Origin: Acidimicrobiaceae bacterium
Lineage (GTDB): Bacteria; Actinomycetota; Acidimicrobiia; Acidimicrobiales; RAAP-2
NCBI GenBank assembly: GCA_003161575.1
Contig: PMOE01000093.1
Location: 1-45,605 of the forward strand
Reading direction: 5' to 3'
Length of the DNA stretch: 45,605 nucleotides
The notes below the pieces were generated by a model that had not been told where the DNA came from, searched no databases, and worked only from the letters and a program-made list of their open reading frames with translations. The translations under genes and the position numbers were made by a program. Shown here one piece after another: positions 24,892 to 32,762 of the stretch (position 1 is its first letter; the number at the start of each line of letters is the position of its first letter).

Positions 24892-25551
24892 ATGGCGAAG
24901 CGAATGAGCTCGGCTGGCGAGGGCGAGGCCAGTCGGCGCGCCCAGCGCCGTGCCCAGCACCAGCAGCTCAGCCGCACGCAGCTCCTGGACGCAGCCGAAG
25001 AGATGTTCGGCAAGCGCGGGTTCTACGAGACCACCCTGAAGGAGGTGGCCGAACTGGCTGAATTCTCGGTCGGGTCCGTCTACTCCTTCTTTGCGGACAA
25101 AGAAGACTTGTTTCTCAACGTGTTCATCCGGCGAGGTGAGGAATTCATGCCGGCCATGCAGGCGGCGATCGAGGCGGGTGGGAGCGCGCTCGAGCGACTG
25201 CACCGTCTGGCGGACTTCGAGGTGGGCTACTTCCGCGAGCACCCCCACTTCGGCCGTCTTTATCTCAGATCATTCAGGATCGGCGCGGCTGCGCCGGTCG
25301 AGTCGTCGGTAGCTGAGGCGCTGGCCGGCAACTTCGTGTCGGCCATGGAGCTGCAGGCCGAGATCTTTGTCCGTGGGCAAAAGGAGAAGATCCTACGTAG
25401 CGGTGATCCAGTGGTCCTCGCCCACCTTTTCAGCGGGCTTATCGCCGCGTTCCAGTCGATCGACCCAGCCGTGATCGAGGCTGATCCGAACTCCGGCGAG
25501 CGGCTGCCCCTTGCTGCACTGCACGAGATCATTGAGAGGGCCTTTACCTAG
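24892..25551 (+). CDS. TetR-family transcriptional regulator
   Basis: A 219-aa TetR protein. The DNA-binding domain is clear (LLDAAEEMFGKRGFYETTL, then VAELAEFSVGSVYSFFADKEDL). The C-terminal helical ligand domain contains FRIGAAAPVESSVAEAL and resembles fatty-acid or acyl-CoA-responsive members, which is inference. The first 20 residues are Arg/Gln-rich. ATG at 24892 follows GGGGCGAGC. Divergent from the crotonase gene (24731), which is its most likely target together with itself; no obvious palindrome was recognised in the 160-bp gap. Confidence 0.92.
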   Translation: MAKRMSSAGEGEASRRAQRRAQHQQLSRTQLLDAAEEMFGKRGFYETTLKEVAELAEFSVGSVYSFFADKEDLFLNVFIRRGEEFMPAMQAAIEAGGSALERLHRLADFEVGYFREHPHFGRLYLRSFRIGAAAPVESSVAEALAGNFVSAMELQAEIFVRGQKEKILRSGDPVVLAHLFSGLIAAFQSIDPAVIEADPNSGERLPLAALHEIIERAFT

Positions 25552-25698
25552 CCGGCGGGGCCGAATCACATGCATTCCGCCAAGATCGGATTGTGGCGAT
25601 TCTCGGCCGCTGGCGGCGACTGATCCAGCCGCAGTGAACTGACCCGATCGGTGATCCGCGATTTCCCGAGGTCGAACGGTGGGCGGGGCGATGCCTCC

Positions 25699-26937
25699 TT
25701 AGCTGATGACTCCTGCCGCTCGGAGGGCCAAAAGGGTGGCCTCGTCGAGGTCGAGTTCCGAACTCAGCACTTCCGCCGTGTGCTCGCCGAGCCAGGGGAC
25801 GTGCCCCTGTGCGGGCTCGTGAGTCCCGAGGAGGTGCAGAGGGCTTCCCGGAAGAAGCACAGCCTGCCCGACTCCGTCCGTTCTGGAGATCTCAACGATC
25901 ATTCCTCGCGCCCTCAGATGGGGGTCCCGCACAACCTCTTCGTCGGTGAAGCACGGTCCGGCGGCGATTCCAGCTTCGCTCAACGCCTGGCAGGCCTCAA
26001 GCCGAGTCATCCCCTCGGACCAAGAACGCACCGCCGGGCGCAGTAACTCGTCGAGGTGGTCAACCCAGCCCTGCCGGGTCGCGAAGCGCTCGTCATGTGA
26101 CCACTCGGGGTGACCCAGCACCTCGACGAAGGTTGCGAACTGGTGCTCGCGACCGACCTGGATGATGATCCATCCATCGCCGGCCCAGAAGCCGTGGGAG
26201 ATCAGTGGGCCAATCGCTCCTCCGCGAAGTCCGAGCGACCAGAAGTTCATAACGATGTCGGTCATAGCCACGACCGAGTCGAACATGGCGACATCGACAT
26301 ACTGCCCAACACCGGTCATGTCACGATGCCGGAGGGCGGCGAGGACACCGATGGTGGCGAAGAGTGAAGCACCGATATCGCCTAGAGCTCCGACCGGCGC
26401 AGTGAGCGGCGGCTGGTCTGCCACGCGCTTCATCTCGTAAATGCCGGACATCGCCTCGACGACTGTCGAGAACGCTGGCCACATCCGGTAGGGGGTCTCG
26501 ACCGTATTCCCGAAACCCGAGACCGACAGGTAGATGCATTCGGGGTGGACCGCCCGGACTGCCTCGTAGTCGAGCCCGAGTCGGGCGGCCGTGCCCGGTT
26601 TGAAGTTCTCGGCGATGACATCGAAGCGGGGCACCATGGCCAGAATGAGGTCGCGCCCTCGGGGATCCTTTAGGTCCACGCAAACACTGCGCTTTTTCAG
26701 ATTGTTGCGCAGGAAGGTTGCCCCCACCGCCCTTCCCGTGGCGTCGACTATGGCAGGGGTTGAGGACCGCCCCTGGTCACCACCGTGGGGAGACTCGATC
26801 TTGACCACATCGGCTCCGAGCCGAGCGAGCATTTGGGTGGCATAGGGGAGCGACTGCATTTGCTCGAGGGCAAGTACCCGCACCCCCGACAGCGGGGAGA
26901 TAGTGGGCGGTCCGCCCTCGGGGGCTTGCGGGCACAT
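25699..26937 (-). CDS. Family III CoA-transferase (CaiB/BaiF)
   Basis: A 412-aa formyl-CoA transferase-type enzyme that moves CoA between carboxylic acids. The N-terminal Rossmann part has RVLALEQMQSLP, LGADVVKIESPHGGD and ENFKPG. The catalytic aspartate is present in VDVAMFDSVV at about residue 220, so it should be active. Start: ATG at 26937 overlaps the TGA of the upstream ligase gene (TGATG); a GTG one codon earlier (26940) would give a GTGA overlap instead. No separate Shine-Dalgarno is needed if the two are coupled. It is second in a two-gene operon with an acyl-CoA ligase. Confidence 0.94.
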   Translation of the reverse strand: MCPQAPEGGPPTISPLSGVRVLALEQMQSLPYATQMLARLGADVVKIESPHGGDQGRSSTPAIVDATGRAVGATFLRNNLKKRSVCVDLKDPRGRDLILAMVPRFDVIAENFKPGTAARLGLDYEAVRAVHPECIYLSVSGFGNTVETPYRMWPAFSTVVEAMSGIYEMKRVADQPPLTAPVGALGDIGASLFATIGVLAALRHRDMTGVGQYVDVAMFDSVVAMTDIVMNFWSLGLRGGAIGPLISHGFWAGDGWIIIQVGREHQFATFVEVLGHPEWSHDERFATRQGWVDHLDELLRPAVRSWSEGMTRLEACQALSEAGIAAGPCFTDEEVVRDPHLRARGMIVEISRTDGVGQAVLLPGSPLHLLGTHEPAQGHVPWLGEHTAEVLSSELDLDEATLLALRAAGVIS

Positions 26938-28361
26938 CACGCTAACGACGTGCGATAGCCGGCGACGAGCTGGCGACGTAGCACTTTACCCGCTTCGCTG
27001 CGCGGGAGCGTGGCTACCCGAACGAACAGCACTGGGACTTTATACGCGGTGAGGTGAAGCCGGCATAGGGCTTCGAGCTCGGCGTCCTCGACATCGCCTG
27101 TGGTCACGACGAAGGCTACGGGCACCTCGCCCAGGCGGTCGTCGGGGATGCCGACAACCGCGGCGTCCCCAACAGCTGGTGAGAGTCGTAGCACCTCTTC
27201 GACATGTTCGGGAAAGACTTTGTTGCCGCCCCGGTTGATGAGGTCGCCCATCCTTCCTTCGATCCACACGAAGCCGTCGGCGTCGATGCGCGCCAGATCC
27301 CCGGTGTGAAGGAACCCCTCCGGGTCGAGACGGTCGGCCAGCTCATCGTCTGACGCGTACCCGGCGGCCATCGACGGTGGCCGGACCAATAACTCGCCCA
27401 CCTTTTCGACCCCGAGCGCTACCGGTCCGTCCATCAACTTGAGGTCCACCCCCGGATGCGCTCGGCCGGCCGCGCCCACCTTCTCTGGGTGAGCCTTAGC
27501 GTCTGCGGCGGTCCACCCGACCACTTCGCCGATCTCCGCCTGTCCGTAGCCGTTCAGGACAAACACCCCGAACTTGTTGGTGAACCGCCGAGCCTGCAGC
27601 GGTGAGAGAGGAGCGGTGATGCTGCGAACATATTTGAGGGGCTCCAGGTCGGTGACCCCGCCGGCATCGGTGAGCATGGTCAGGGCGGCCGGCGGTAGGA
27701 CGGTGGAGCGAATCTGGAATCGGGCCACGAGGTGGGCGAAAGTTGACACGTCGAAGGCGTCCATGATCACCAGTGGGGCTCCGGCACGCAGTCCGAAGAG
27801 GGCGTTGTAAATCCCGGCGTTGAGCGAGAGCGAGACCGGGATCAGATTGGGTGACGGTGCGCGGTCCGATGAGACCGACCCCGCTCGCAGCGGGCCCAGT
27901 ACTCGGTCTATGAGCTCTAGATAGCCCTCGTGGGTGTGGAGGATGGGCTTCGGCGCTCCGGTCGTGCCCGACGTCCACAGTATGAACGCCGTTCCGGCCT
28001 CGAAGGTCCGCGTTCCGCTGAGCCGTTCCATCCCGTCAGGGCCGATACGGACCGCCGGCCGTGTCGCTCGAATCACATCAGCCGTCTCGTTTTCTGTCAG
28101 GCGGGGATTCACCGGGATGAACACTGCACCCGCTCGCCAGATCGCCGTCATAGCGATGACCACGTTGGGCCCGTTGGGCAGCTGGACCGCCACCGATTGG
28201 CCGGGAGCGATCCCCGACGTCAGCAGCTCCTCAGCCAGCGCTGCCGACCGGACTCGGGCACCACCGGCGGTCACCTCGTCGTCCACGCCGTAGAGCAATC
28301 CCTGGTCATCTCCGAACGGATGGTCGAAGAGTAGTGAGGCCAGATTGACGCCGAGCGTCAT
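26937..28361 (-). CDS. AMP-forming acyl-CoA ligase, short form
   Basis: A 474-aa ANL-superfamily ligase, about 50-60 residues shorter than the other ligases here because the N-terminal part is compact. Motifs are ILWTSGTTGAPKPI, GYGQAEIGE (normally YGxTE), HTGDLA, the hinge EGRMGDLINRGGNK and the terminal catalytic lysine in RSEAGKVLRRQL. The first P-loop lysine is followed by PI instead of G, an unusual detail. The substrate is unknown. ATG at 28361 encodes MTLGVNLAS. Coupled to the CoA-transferase downstream. Confidence 0.93.
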   Translation of the reverse strand: MTLGVNLASLLFDHPFGDDQGLLYGVDDEVTAGGARVRSAALAEELLTSGIAPGQSVAVQLPNGPNVVIAMTAIWRAGAVFIPVNPRLTENETADVIRATRPAVRIGPDGMERLSGTRTFEAGTAFILWTSGTTGAPKPILHTHEGYLELIDRVLGPLRAGSVSSDRAPSPNLIPVSLSLNAGIYNALFGLRAGAPLVIMDAFDVSTFAHLVARFQIRSTVLPPAALTMLTDAGGVTDLEPLKYVRSITAPLSPLQARRFTNKFGVFVLNGYGQAEIGEVVGWTAADAKAHPEKVGAAGRAHPGVDLKLMDGPVALGVEKVGELLVRPPSMAAGYASDDELADRLDPEGFLHTGDLARIDADGFVWIEGRMGDLINRGGNKVFPEHVEEVLRLSPAVGDAAVVGIPDDRLGEVPVAFVVTTGDVEDAELEALCRLHLTAYKVPVLFVRVATLPRSEAGKVLRRQLVAGYRTSLA

Positions 28362-28733
28362 CGACTGTTCGGGAAAGGTCTCATTTGGACCGCACGAACT
28401 TCTTGCAGTCCGGGGGGTACCAGACCAGCGTTTCCGAGCACGATCACCGTTGCCGCTCTAACCGCGCGGCCGCGCCAATCTTGAGTCGTCGCAGTGTCAC
28501 GGACCCGTCCCCTTCGACTGGGTTACCTTCGATCTGGAAGTGTATATTATATCCTGCGCGGGAGTGCCAGAGCCAACGGTCCCCAGTCCGGTCGGCACCT
28601 CGTCGAGCTCCGGCTCGGGGCGCGATATCGCTCGTTTGATGGCAGCGCCGGCTCAGCATCATGGCCGAAGTTCTTGCTAATCCTCGGGGCGACGGTCTAG
28701 GAAATTGTAGGGCGGGTCAAGACGGGAGCCAGA
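28362..28733. other. 372-bp divergent intergenic region
   Basis: The region lies between the acyl-CoA ligase (-) and the alpha/beta hydrolase (+). It holds a near-central AT-rich dyad (28542-28554) and otherwise GC-rich DNA with no convincing gene. Each start codon is about 180 bases from the dyad, so both transcripts could have long leaders. Confidence 0.5.
28542..28554. promoter_or_regulatory. Near-perfect dyad GTATAT-T-ATATCC
   Basis: A 6-1-6 AT-rich dyad with one mismatch, midway between two divergent genes. It contains TATTAT on one strand and TAATAT on the other as possible -10 elements. It matches the layout of the palindromes at 15763 and 34836. Confidence 0.4.
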
Positions 28734-29486
28734 ATGACGCCAACGTTGGTGCTGGTCCACGGAGGCACGGTGACGTCCACTATGTGGGATCCGGTGCTTG
28801 AGCATTTGCGCACACCGGCGCGAGCGGTGGACCTACCGGGCCGTCGCTACCACCCGGCCGACCTGTCGACCATCACGCGCGACGACTGGGTGGGTGCTGT
28901 CGTCGACGAGATCATCGCCGACGACCTGGGTCCCGTGGTGTTAGTCGGCCACTCGTCGGGCGGCTACGTGATCCCCGAGGTGAGCGCCGTCCTGCCGGAT
29001 CGGGTCGCCCACCTGGTTTTCGTGGCGGCCACCGTGCCGGCTGACGGCGAGCGACCGGTCGACTACATCAAGCCCCGTCTGCGGGAGCTTGCCGAAAGCA
29101 GCGAGGAGCTCGTGCGTACCATGGCCGCTGGCAAGACTCTCGGTGGCCTTCTGCCAGGTGAGCCGCCGATCTCGACTGACCTCGAGGTGGTCGAGAACGG
29201 CCCGCGAATGGGGCTGGAGGCTCCCGGACCGCTCCTCGAGATTTATCACGGTTGGGCCACCGTGCCACCCGAGCTGCCCAGGACATTTATCCGGTGCCAA
29301 CAAGACCGCGTGGTGACGCCCGAACTGGTAGATCGGATGCTGCCACACATGGGCAACGTCACGATTGTGGACATTGACGCCGGCCATGAAGTGACGAGGG
29401 AATCGCCGGTGACCTTGGCCCGAATCCTAGATCGAATCGCCGCAACCGCTGAAGTCAACACGGCTCCGCCAAGGCACCCCGGGTAG
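28734..29486 (+). CDS. Alpha/beta-hydrolase fold protein
   Basis: A 250-aa serine hydrolase. The nucleophile elbow is G72-H-S74-S-G76, the oxyanion motif LVHGG is at 7-11, and the catalytic His is probably in DAGHEVTRE near the C-terminus. The size and single-domain layout resemble esterases and meta-cleavage-product hydrolases of aromatic and alicyclic degradation, but the substrate is not readable. ATG at 28734 follows GGGAGCCAGA. The next gene starts three bases after its stop, so the two are co-transcribed. Confidence 0.92.
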   Translation: MTPTLVLVHGGTVTSTMWDPVLEHLRTPARAVDLPGRRYHPADLSTITRDDWVGAVVDEIIADDLGPVVLVGHSSGGYVIPEVSAVLPDRVAHLVFVAATVPADGERPVDYIKPRLRELAESSEELVRTMAAGKTLGGLLPGEPPISTDLEVVENGPRMGLEAPGPLLEIYHGWATVPPELPRTFIRCQQDRVVTPELVDRMLPHMGNVTIVDIDAGHEVTRESPVTLARILDRIAATAEVNTAPPRHPG

Positions 29487-29488
29487 AG

Positions 29489-30088
29489 ATGCTCATGTCG
29501 CGAAAGCTCTCGTCCATTGGGGTCTATTGCGCTTCGAGTCCGGGCGTCGAACCTGGGTTCTCAGTAGCGGCCGCATCAATGGGGCGACTACTAGCTAAGC
29601 GTGAAATTCGGCTCGTCTATGGGGGTGGACGCGTTGGTTTGATGGGAGTGCTTGCGGACGCCGCCTTGGATGAAGGCGGCGAGGTGCATGGTGTGATCAC
29701 GCGAGCGCTTGCCGAGAAGGAGGTCGCGCACCGAGGCCTGACGGCGCTCGAAGTCGTTGAGACCATGCACGAACGCAAAGCGGCGATGGCCGACCGTGCG
29801 GACGGTTTTATCATGCTGCCAGGTGGATTCGGCACCCTAGATGAGTTCTTCGAAGTGCTCACGTGGACCCAGCTCGGCATCCATTCCAAGCCATGCGGCG
29901 TCCTCAATGTGAGTGGCTTCTTCGAGCCGTTGCGCATGCTGTTCGAAATGGCTACCGAGCACCGCTTTCTTCGTCCCGAACACCGCGACATGGTGATCAT
30001 GGAGTCCGATGGAGTGTCGCTGATCGACCGGCTCAATTCATGGACGCCCCTCACTGTCGACAAGTGGCTCGATCGATCGCAACGCTGA
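29489..30088 (+). CDS. LOG-family nucleotide phosphoribohydrolase (TIGR00730)
   Basis: A 199-aa LONELY GUY-type protein. The family motif PGGFGTLDE and the upstream M-x-x-R-K (MHERKAAM) are intact, as is YGGGRVGLMG, so it should hydrolyse nucleoside 5'-monophosphates (cytokinin riboside monophosphate or AMP) to base plus ribose phosphate. Two in-frame ATGs lie at 29489 and 29495; the first is used because it follows the hydrolase stop directly. Why a LOG protein sits in a catabolic region and is coupled to a hydrolase is not evident. Confidence 0.93.
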   Translation: MLMSRKLSSIGVYCASSPGVEPGFSVAAASMGRLLAKREIRLVYGGGRVGLMGVLADAALDEGGEVHGVITRALAEKEVAHRGLTALEVVETMHERKAAMADRADGFIMLPGGFGTLDEFFEVLTWTQLGIHSKPCGVLNVSGFFEPLRMLFEMATEHRFLRPEHRDMVIMESDGVSLIDRLNSWTPLTVDKWLDRSQR

Positions 30089-30532
30089 CGACGAACTTGG
30101 GTCTGTGATCGGCTGACGGTCTGGTGTTCACGTCGACGGGATAAAGATAAATGCAGTAAGGAGATCGTGAGATCGTCGTACGGTTCGCCGGAGCCCGGCA
30201 GGGGTGTGTGGGCGGAACCCGGATCGGGTGAAATGACCGCCATGAGGTGGAGAGATTTGGTCACGGTGGAGTTGCAACACGTGGTCATCGGGCCCTGTTC
30301 GGCTGCGGCGGCGTTGGCCCGCAGTGATCAAGCAACTGGTCTGCCCGTACGGGTTACCGTGGTCGCTCGCACCCCCGAGAATACGAGGAGGGCGTGAACC
30401 CCAGCCGCCGTTTCTCCGATCGGACGGAGCAAAGCCGGGGCGGCCGTTCGGGCTCCCACCGGTCTTCTACTGCCCACTTCTGGTGTGTCGGGCTACTTCT
30501 GGTCTGTCGGCGTGGATGCCAGGTGTCGATGT
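30089..30532. other. 444-bp convergent gap with a short tandem repeat
   Basis: No convincing gene was found between the LOG gene (+) and the MaoC gene (-). Short + strand frames at 30167-30397 and 30394-30564 have Shine-Dalgarno-like sequences placed too close to their GTG codons and no recognisable product. A 16-bp tandem repeat lies at 30476-30510. Confidence 0.45.
30476..30510 (+). repeat. Imperfect tandem direct repeat, 19-bp period
   Basis: ACTTCTGGTGTGTCGG (30476-30491) and ACTTCTGGTCTGTCGG (30495-30510) differ at one base and are spaced by 19 bp. No terminal inverted repeats or transposase accompany them. Confidence 0.6.
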
Positions 30533-30952
30533 TCAGTCGAGGCGGGCGGTTGCGGTACCGGTGAGCACTGCGTCACCCCGCTGGTTCCGGGTCACGACGG
30601 AGAGGTCGACGAAGCGCTCTCCATTCACGTCTCGAACCGCGTCAATGGTGGCACGAGCGGTCAGCGTGTCGCCCGGCCACACCTGGCCGACGAATCGAAC
30701 CGCGTAGCTAGTCAACCTCGCGTCACCCGTCCAGTCGGTGAGGATCCGCCCGGTCATCCCCATGACGAGCATGCCGTGGGCGAAGACAGTGGGGTAGCCA
30801 GCTACGTCTTTCGCGAAGACCTCGTCCGTGTGCAGGGGGTTGTAGTCACCAGACGCACCCGCATATTGAACAATACGCGTCCGAGTAAGGTCCTCGACCA
30901 GGATCAGCTCACGACTGTCACCGACCTGTACCTCAGCGGCTCGAAGCGGCAT
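30533..30952 (-). CDS. MaoC-type (R)-enoyl-CoA hydratase, catalytic subunit-like
   Basis: A 139-aa single hot-dog protein. The hydratase 2 motif is intact: Asp36 and His41 in GDYNPLHTD, followed by YPTVFAHGML. It probably adds water to an enoyl-CoA, alone or together with the upstream MaoC_N-like protein. ATG at 30952 overlaps the stop of that gene by one base (TAATG), so they are translated together. Paired small hot-dog subunits of this type are known from steroid side-chain degradation (ChsH1-ChsH2) and mycolic-acid synthesis (HadABC). Last gene of a four-gene operon. Confidence 0.92.
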   Translation of the reverse strand: MPLRAAEVQVGDSRELILVEDLTRTRIVQYAGASGDYNPLHTDEVFAKDVAGYPTVFAHGMLVMGMTGRILTDWTGDARLTSYAVRFVGQVWPGDTLTARATIDAVRDVNGERFVDLSVVTRNQRGDAVLTGTATARLD

Positions 30953-31464
30953 TAGGACCCCCCACGTTCGGGAACTCTCTCGGTACGAACTCCCACCGTT
31001 GTTGCCGTGATCACGAGTTCGCCGGCCGCGTCCCGATACTCGGTCACGAACTCGGAGAATATGAGAGCGCCGGCGCGGCGTCCCTGTTTTTGCCATGTCC
31101 TACCGGGTTTGGTCTCGGCAGAGAGGACATCGCCGACGCGGAGAGTGCGGTGGTACTCGTAACGCTGCTCCGCGTGAAGGCCACTACCGCCGCTTGTACC
31201 TGTGTCGTTTCCGCCCTCGATGGCCGATTGCACCCCTGTCGGAGTACCACCCGAGCCGAACCACGGTTGCCCGTCGTGCGGGCGCAGCGGGTACCCAGGG
31301 TCGAACTGCGCGCTGGCCTGTACGAAGGTTGGAGGAGCGATGATGCCGCCGACCTCAGACTTCGCTGCGAGATCCCGATCCACATACGCGGGATTGGGGT
31401 CCCCGATGGCACGCGCGAAACAAAGGACGTGGCCCTCCTCGATGGGGAAGTGCTCAACGGCCAC
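30952..31464 (-). CDS. MaoC_N (FAS1-like dehydratase) domain protein, non-catalytic subunit-like
   Basis: A 170-aa hot-dog protein related to the N-terminal domain of double MaoC dehydratases. At the hydratase motif it reads GDPNPAYVD: the Asp is kept (D22), but the catalytic His is replaced by Tyr27. A glycine-rich insert (about 72-95) follows. It is thus probably the substrate-binding, non-catalytic partner of the next gene's hydratase. ATG at 31464 overlaps the end of the amidohydrolase gene by 11 bases. Confidence 0.88.
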   Translation of the reverse strand: MAVEHFPIEEGHVLCFARAIGDPNPAYVDRDLAAKSEVGGIIAPPTFVQASAQFDPGYPLRPHDGQPWFGSGGTPTGVQSAIEGGNDTGTSGGSGLHAEQRYEYHRTLRVGDVLSAETKPGRTWQKQGRRAGALIFSEFVTEYRDAAGELVITATTVGVRTERVPERGGS

Positions 31465-32701
31465 GGCAGGTCCCCCGAGCCGTGAGCGCCCGGCCGTTGT
31501 CGCTCATGATGACGCGAATATCGCCCTCGGCGAGTCCGTTACGTCGCAGATCCAGCGCGAAATCCCGAGGCTCAGGTAGCCCCTCGGCGTGCGGCCAATC
31601 GGATCCGAAGAGTAGCCGGTCCACCCCCAACACTTCCTTCAGCAGGGCCATGTCGTCCTCGTAGAACGGTGCCACCCAGACGTGCTCGCGGAACGTCTCC
31701 ACCGGGTCGGAAAGGAAGGCCGACGGCATCTGCCCGTAGGCCTTTGCGAGCTTGTTGATGAGGACGGGAACCCAGTTGGCACCGGCTTCAATGCTGGCGA
31801 CGCGGATGTTGGGGAAGCGGTCGAATAGTCCCTGGCAGACGAGCGCCGCCATGGTCTCGAACGGCGGACGATCAGAGCTGATCACCGAGCGCAAAGGGGA
31901 GTGCCGAAACGCTTCGAAGTCGCTGATCGGCTCCCAGTCGTTGAGGTAGCGGCCGTAGCCGGCGTCGCCCGAGTGGATCGCGACGGTCACGCCGGACTCA
32001 TTGACCAGGCCCCAGAAAGGATCGAAGCGGCGATCGGCCGGGGAGATCAGTCCGATGGGGGAGTGTGCTGGGCCGCCCTTCACGCCAATCACCCGGGCGT
32101 CGGCGTTGAGCACGCGGGAGAGCTCGCCGACGGCGGCTTCTACGTCCACAAGCGTGATCATCGGAGCGGCGAAAATACGCTCCCGATAGGCGAAGCCCCA
32201 GTCGTCTTCAAGCCAGCGGTTGAAGGCGGTAAAAGCCGCCACCAGCGCCGGCGGGTCTCCGGCTAGCGCCTCTTCCATTCCTACCCCGAGCGTGGGGAAC
32301 AGCAGGCACCCGTCGAGGCCCTGGCGGTCCATGACCGCGAGGCGCGCCTCGCGGTCGCGGTACTCGGGGCGGATCGGCTCCAGGTCGCCGAAGAGGGAGC
32401 GCATATCCTTATTCCCGGGGTTCCGGCCCCGGAAGTACTGGTCCAGGCTGCCGGGTTTGGCGACCGGATCGAACGTGGGGTTCGGGATGAATTTGTTCAC
32501 TTTGCCACCGACCAGCAGCCGCCGCCGCCCATCGATCTCCGCCCACTGCATGGCCCGCTTGGCCATTGCTGGATCGATGTGGCGGGTGTAGGCGTCTGTG
32601 GCCTCGTAATAGTGGTTGTCGGCGTCGAAGGTGGTGTAGTCGACTGCTGGAGCAGCGGTGTCCCTTGGTGCACCCGGCATATCGGTGATATTGGCGGTCA
32701 T
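31454..32701 (-). CDS. Amidohydrolase_2 family protein
   Basis: A 415-aa ACMSD-like metal enzyme. Putative ligands are D28-N-H30 in FDADNHYYE, a His in AIHSGDAGYG and Asp368 in GSDWPHAEG, so it looks catalytically complete. It belongs to a different subgroup from the DEMRxGCW paralogues and carries an extended loop with Asn/Pro/Phe-rich sequence at 75-105. ATG at 32701 follows GGAAGGGACATG-type purines. It is second in an operon whose first gene is a shorter amidohydrolase lacking metal ligands. Confidence 0.92.
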   Translation of the reverse strand: MTANITDMPGAPRDTAAPAVDYTTFDADNHYYEATDAYTRHIDPAMAKRAMQWAEIDGRRRLLVGGKVNKFIPNPTFDPVAKPGSLDQYFRGRNPGNKDMRSLFGDLEPIRPEYRDREARLAVMDRQGLDGCLLFPTLGVGMEEALAGDPPALVAAFTAFNRWLEDDWGFAYRERIFAAPMITLVDVEAAVGELSRVLNADARVIGVKGGPAHSPIGLISPADRRFDPFWGLVNESGVTVAIHSGDAGYGRYLNDWEPISDFEAFRHSPLRSVISSDRPPFETMAALVCQGLFDRFPNIRVASIEAGANWVPVLINKLAKAYGQMPSAFLSDPVETFREHVWVAPFYEDDMALLKEVLGVDRLLFGSDWPHAEGLPEPRDFALDLRRNGLAEGDIRVIMSDNGRALTARGTCRGR

Positions 32702-32762
32702 GTCCCTTCCTCCATCGGTGCTTCGCGGTGGGATCCGCAGTGCGGGTCGGTAATTTGTTCGA

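Noticed and set aside
25552..25698. Long-loop inverted repeat near 25560-25605 as a terminator
   Set aside because: The pairing is imperfect with a loop of about 26 bases, and there is no T-run; not strong enough to list.
30167..30397. 76-codon + strand frame after the LOG gene with AAGGAG close to its GTG
   Set aside because: The Shine-Dalgarno is only 3 bases from the start, the product is unrecognisable, and codon character is not convincing.
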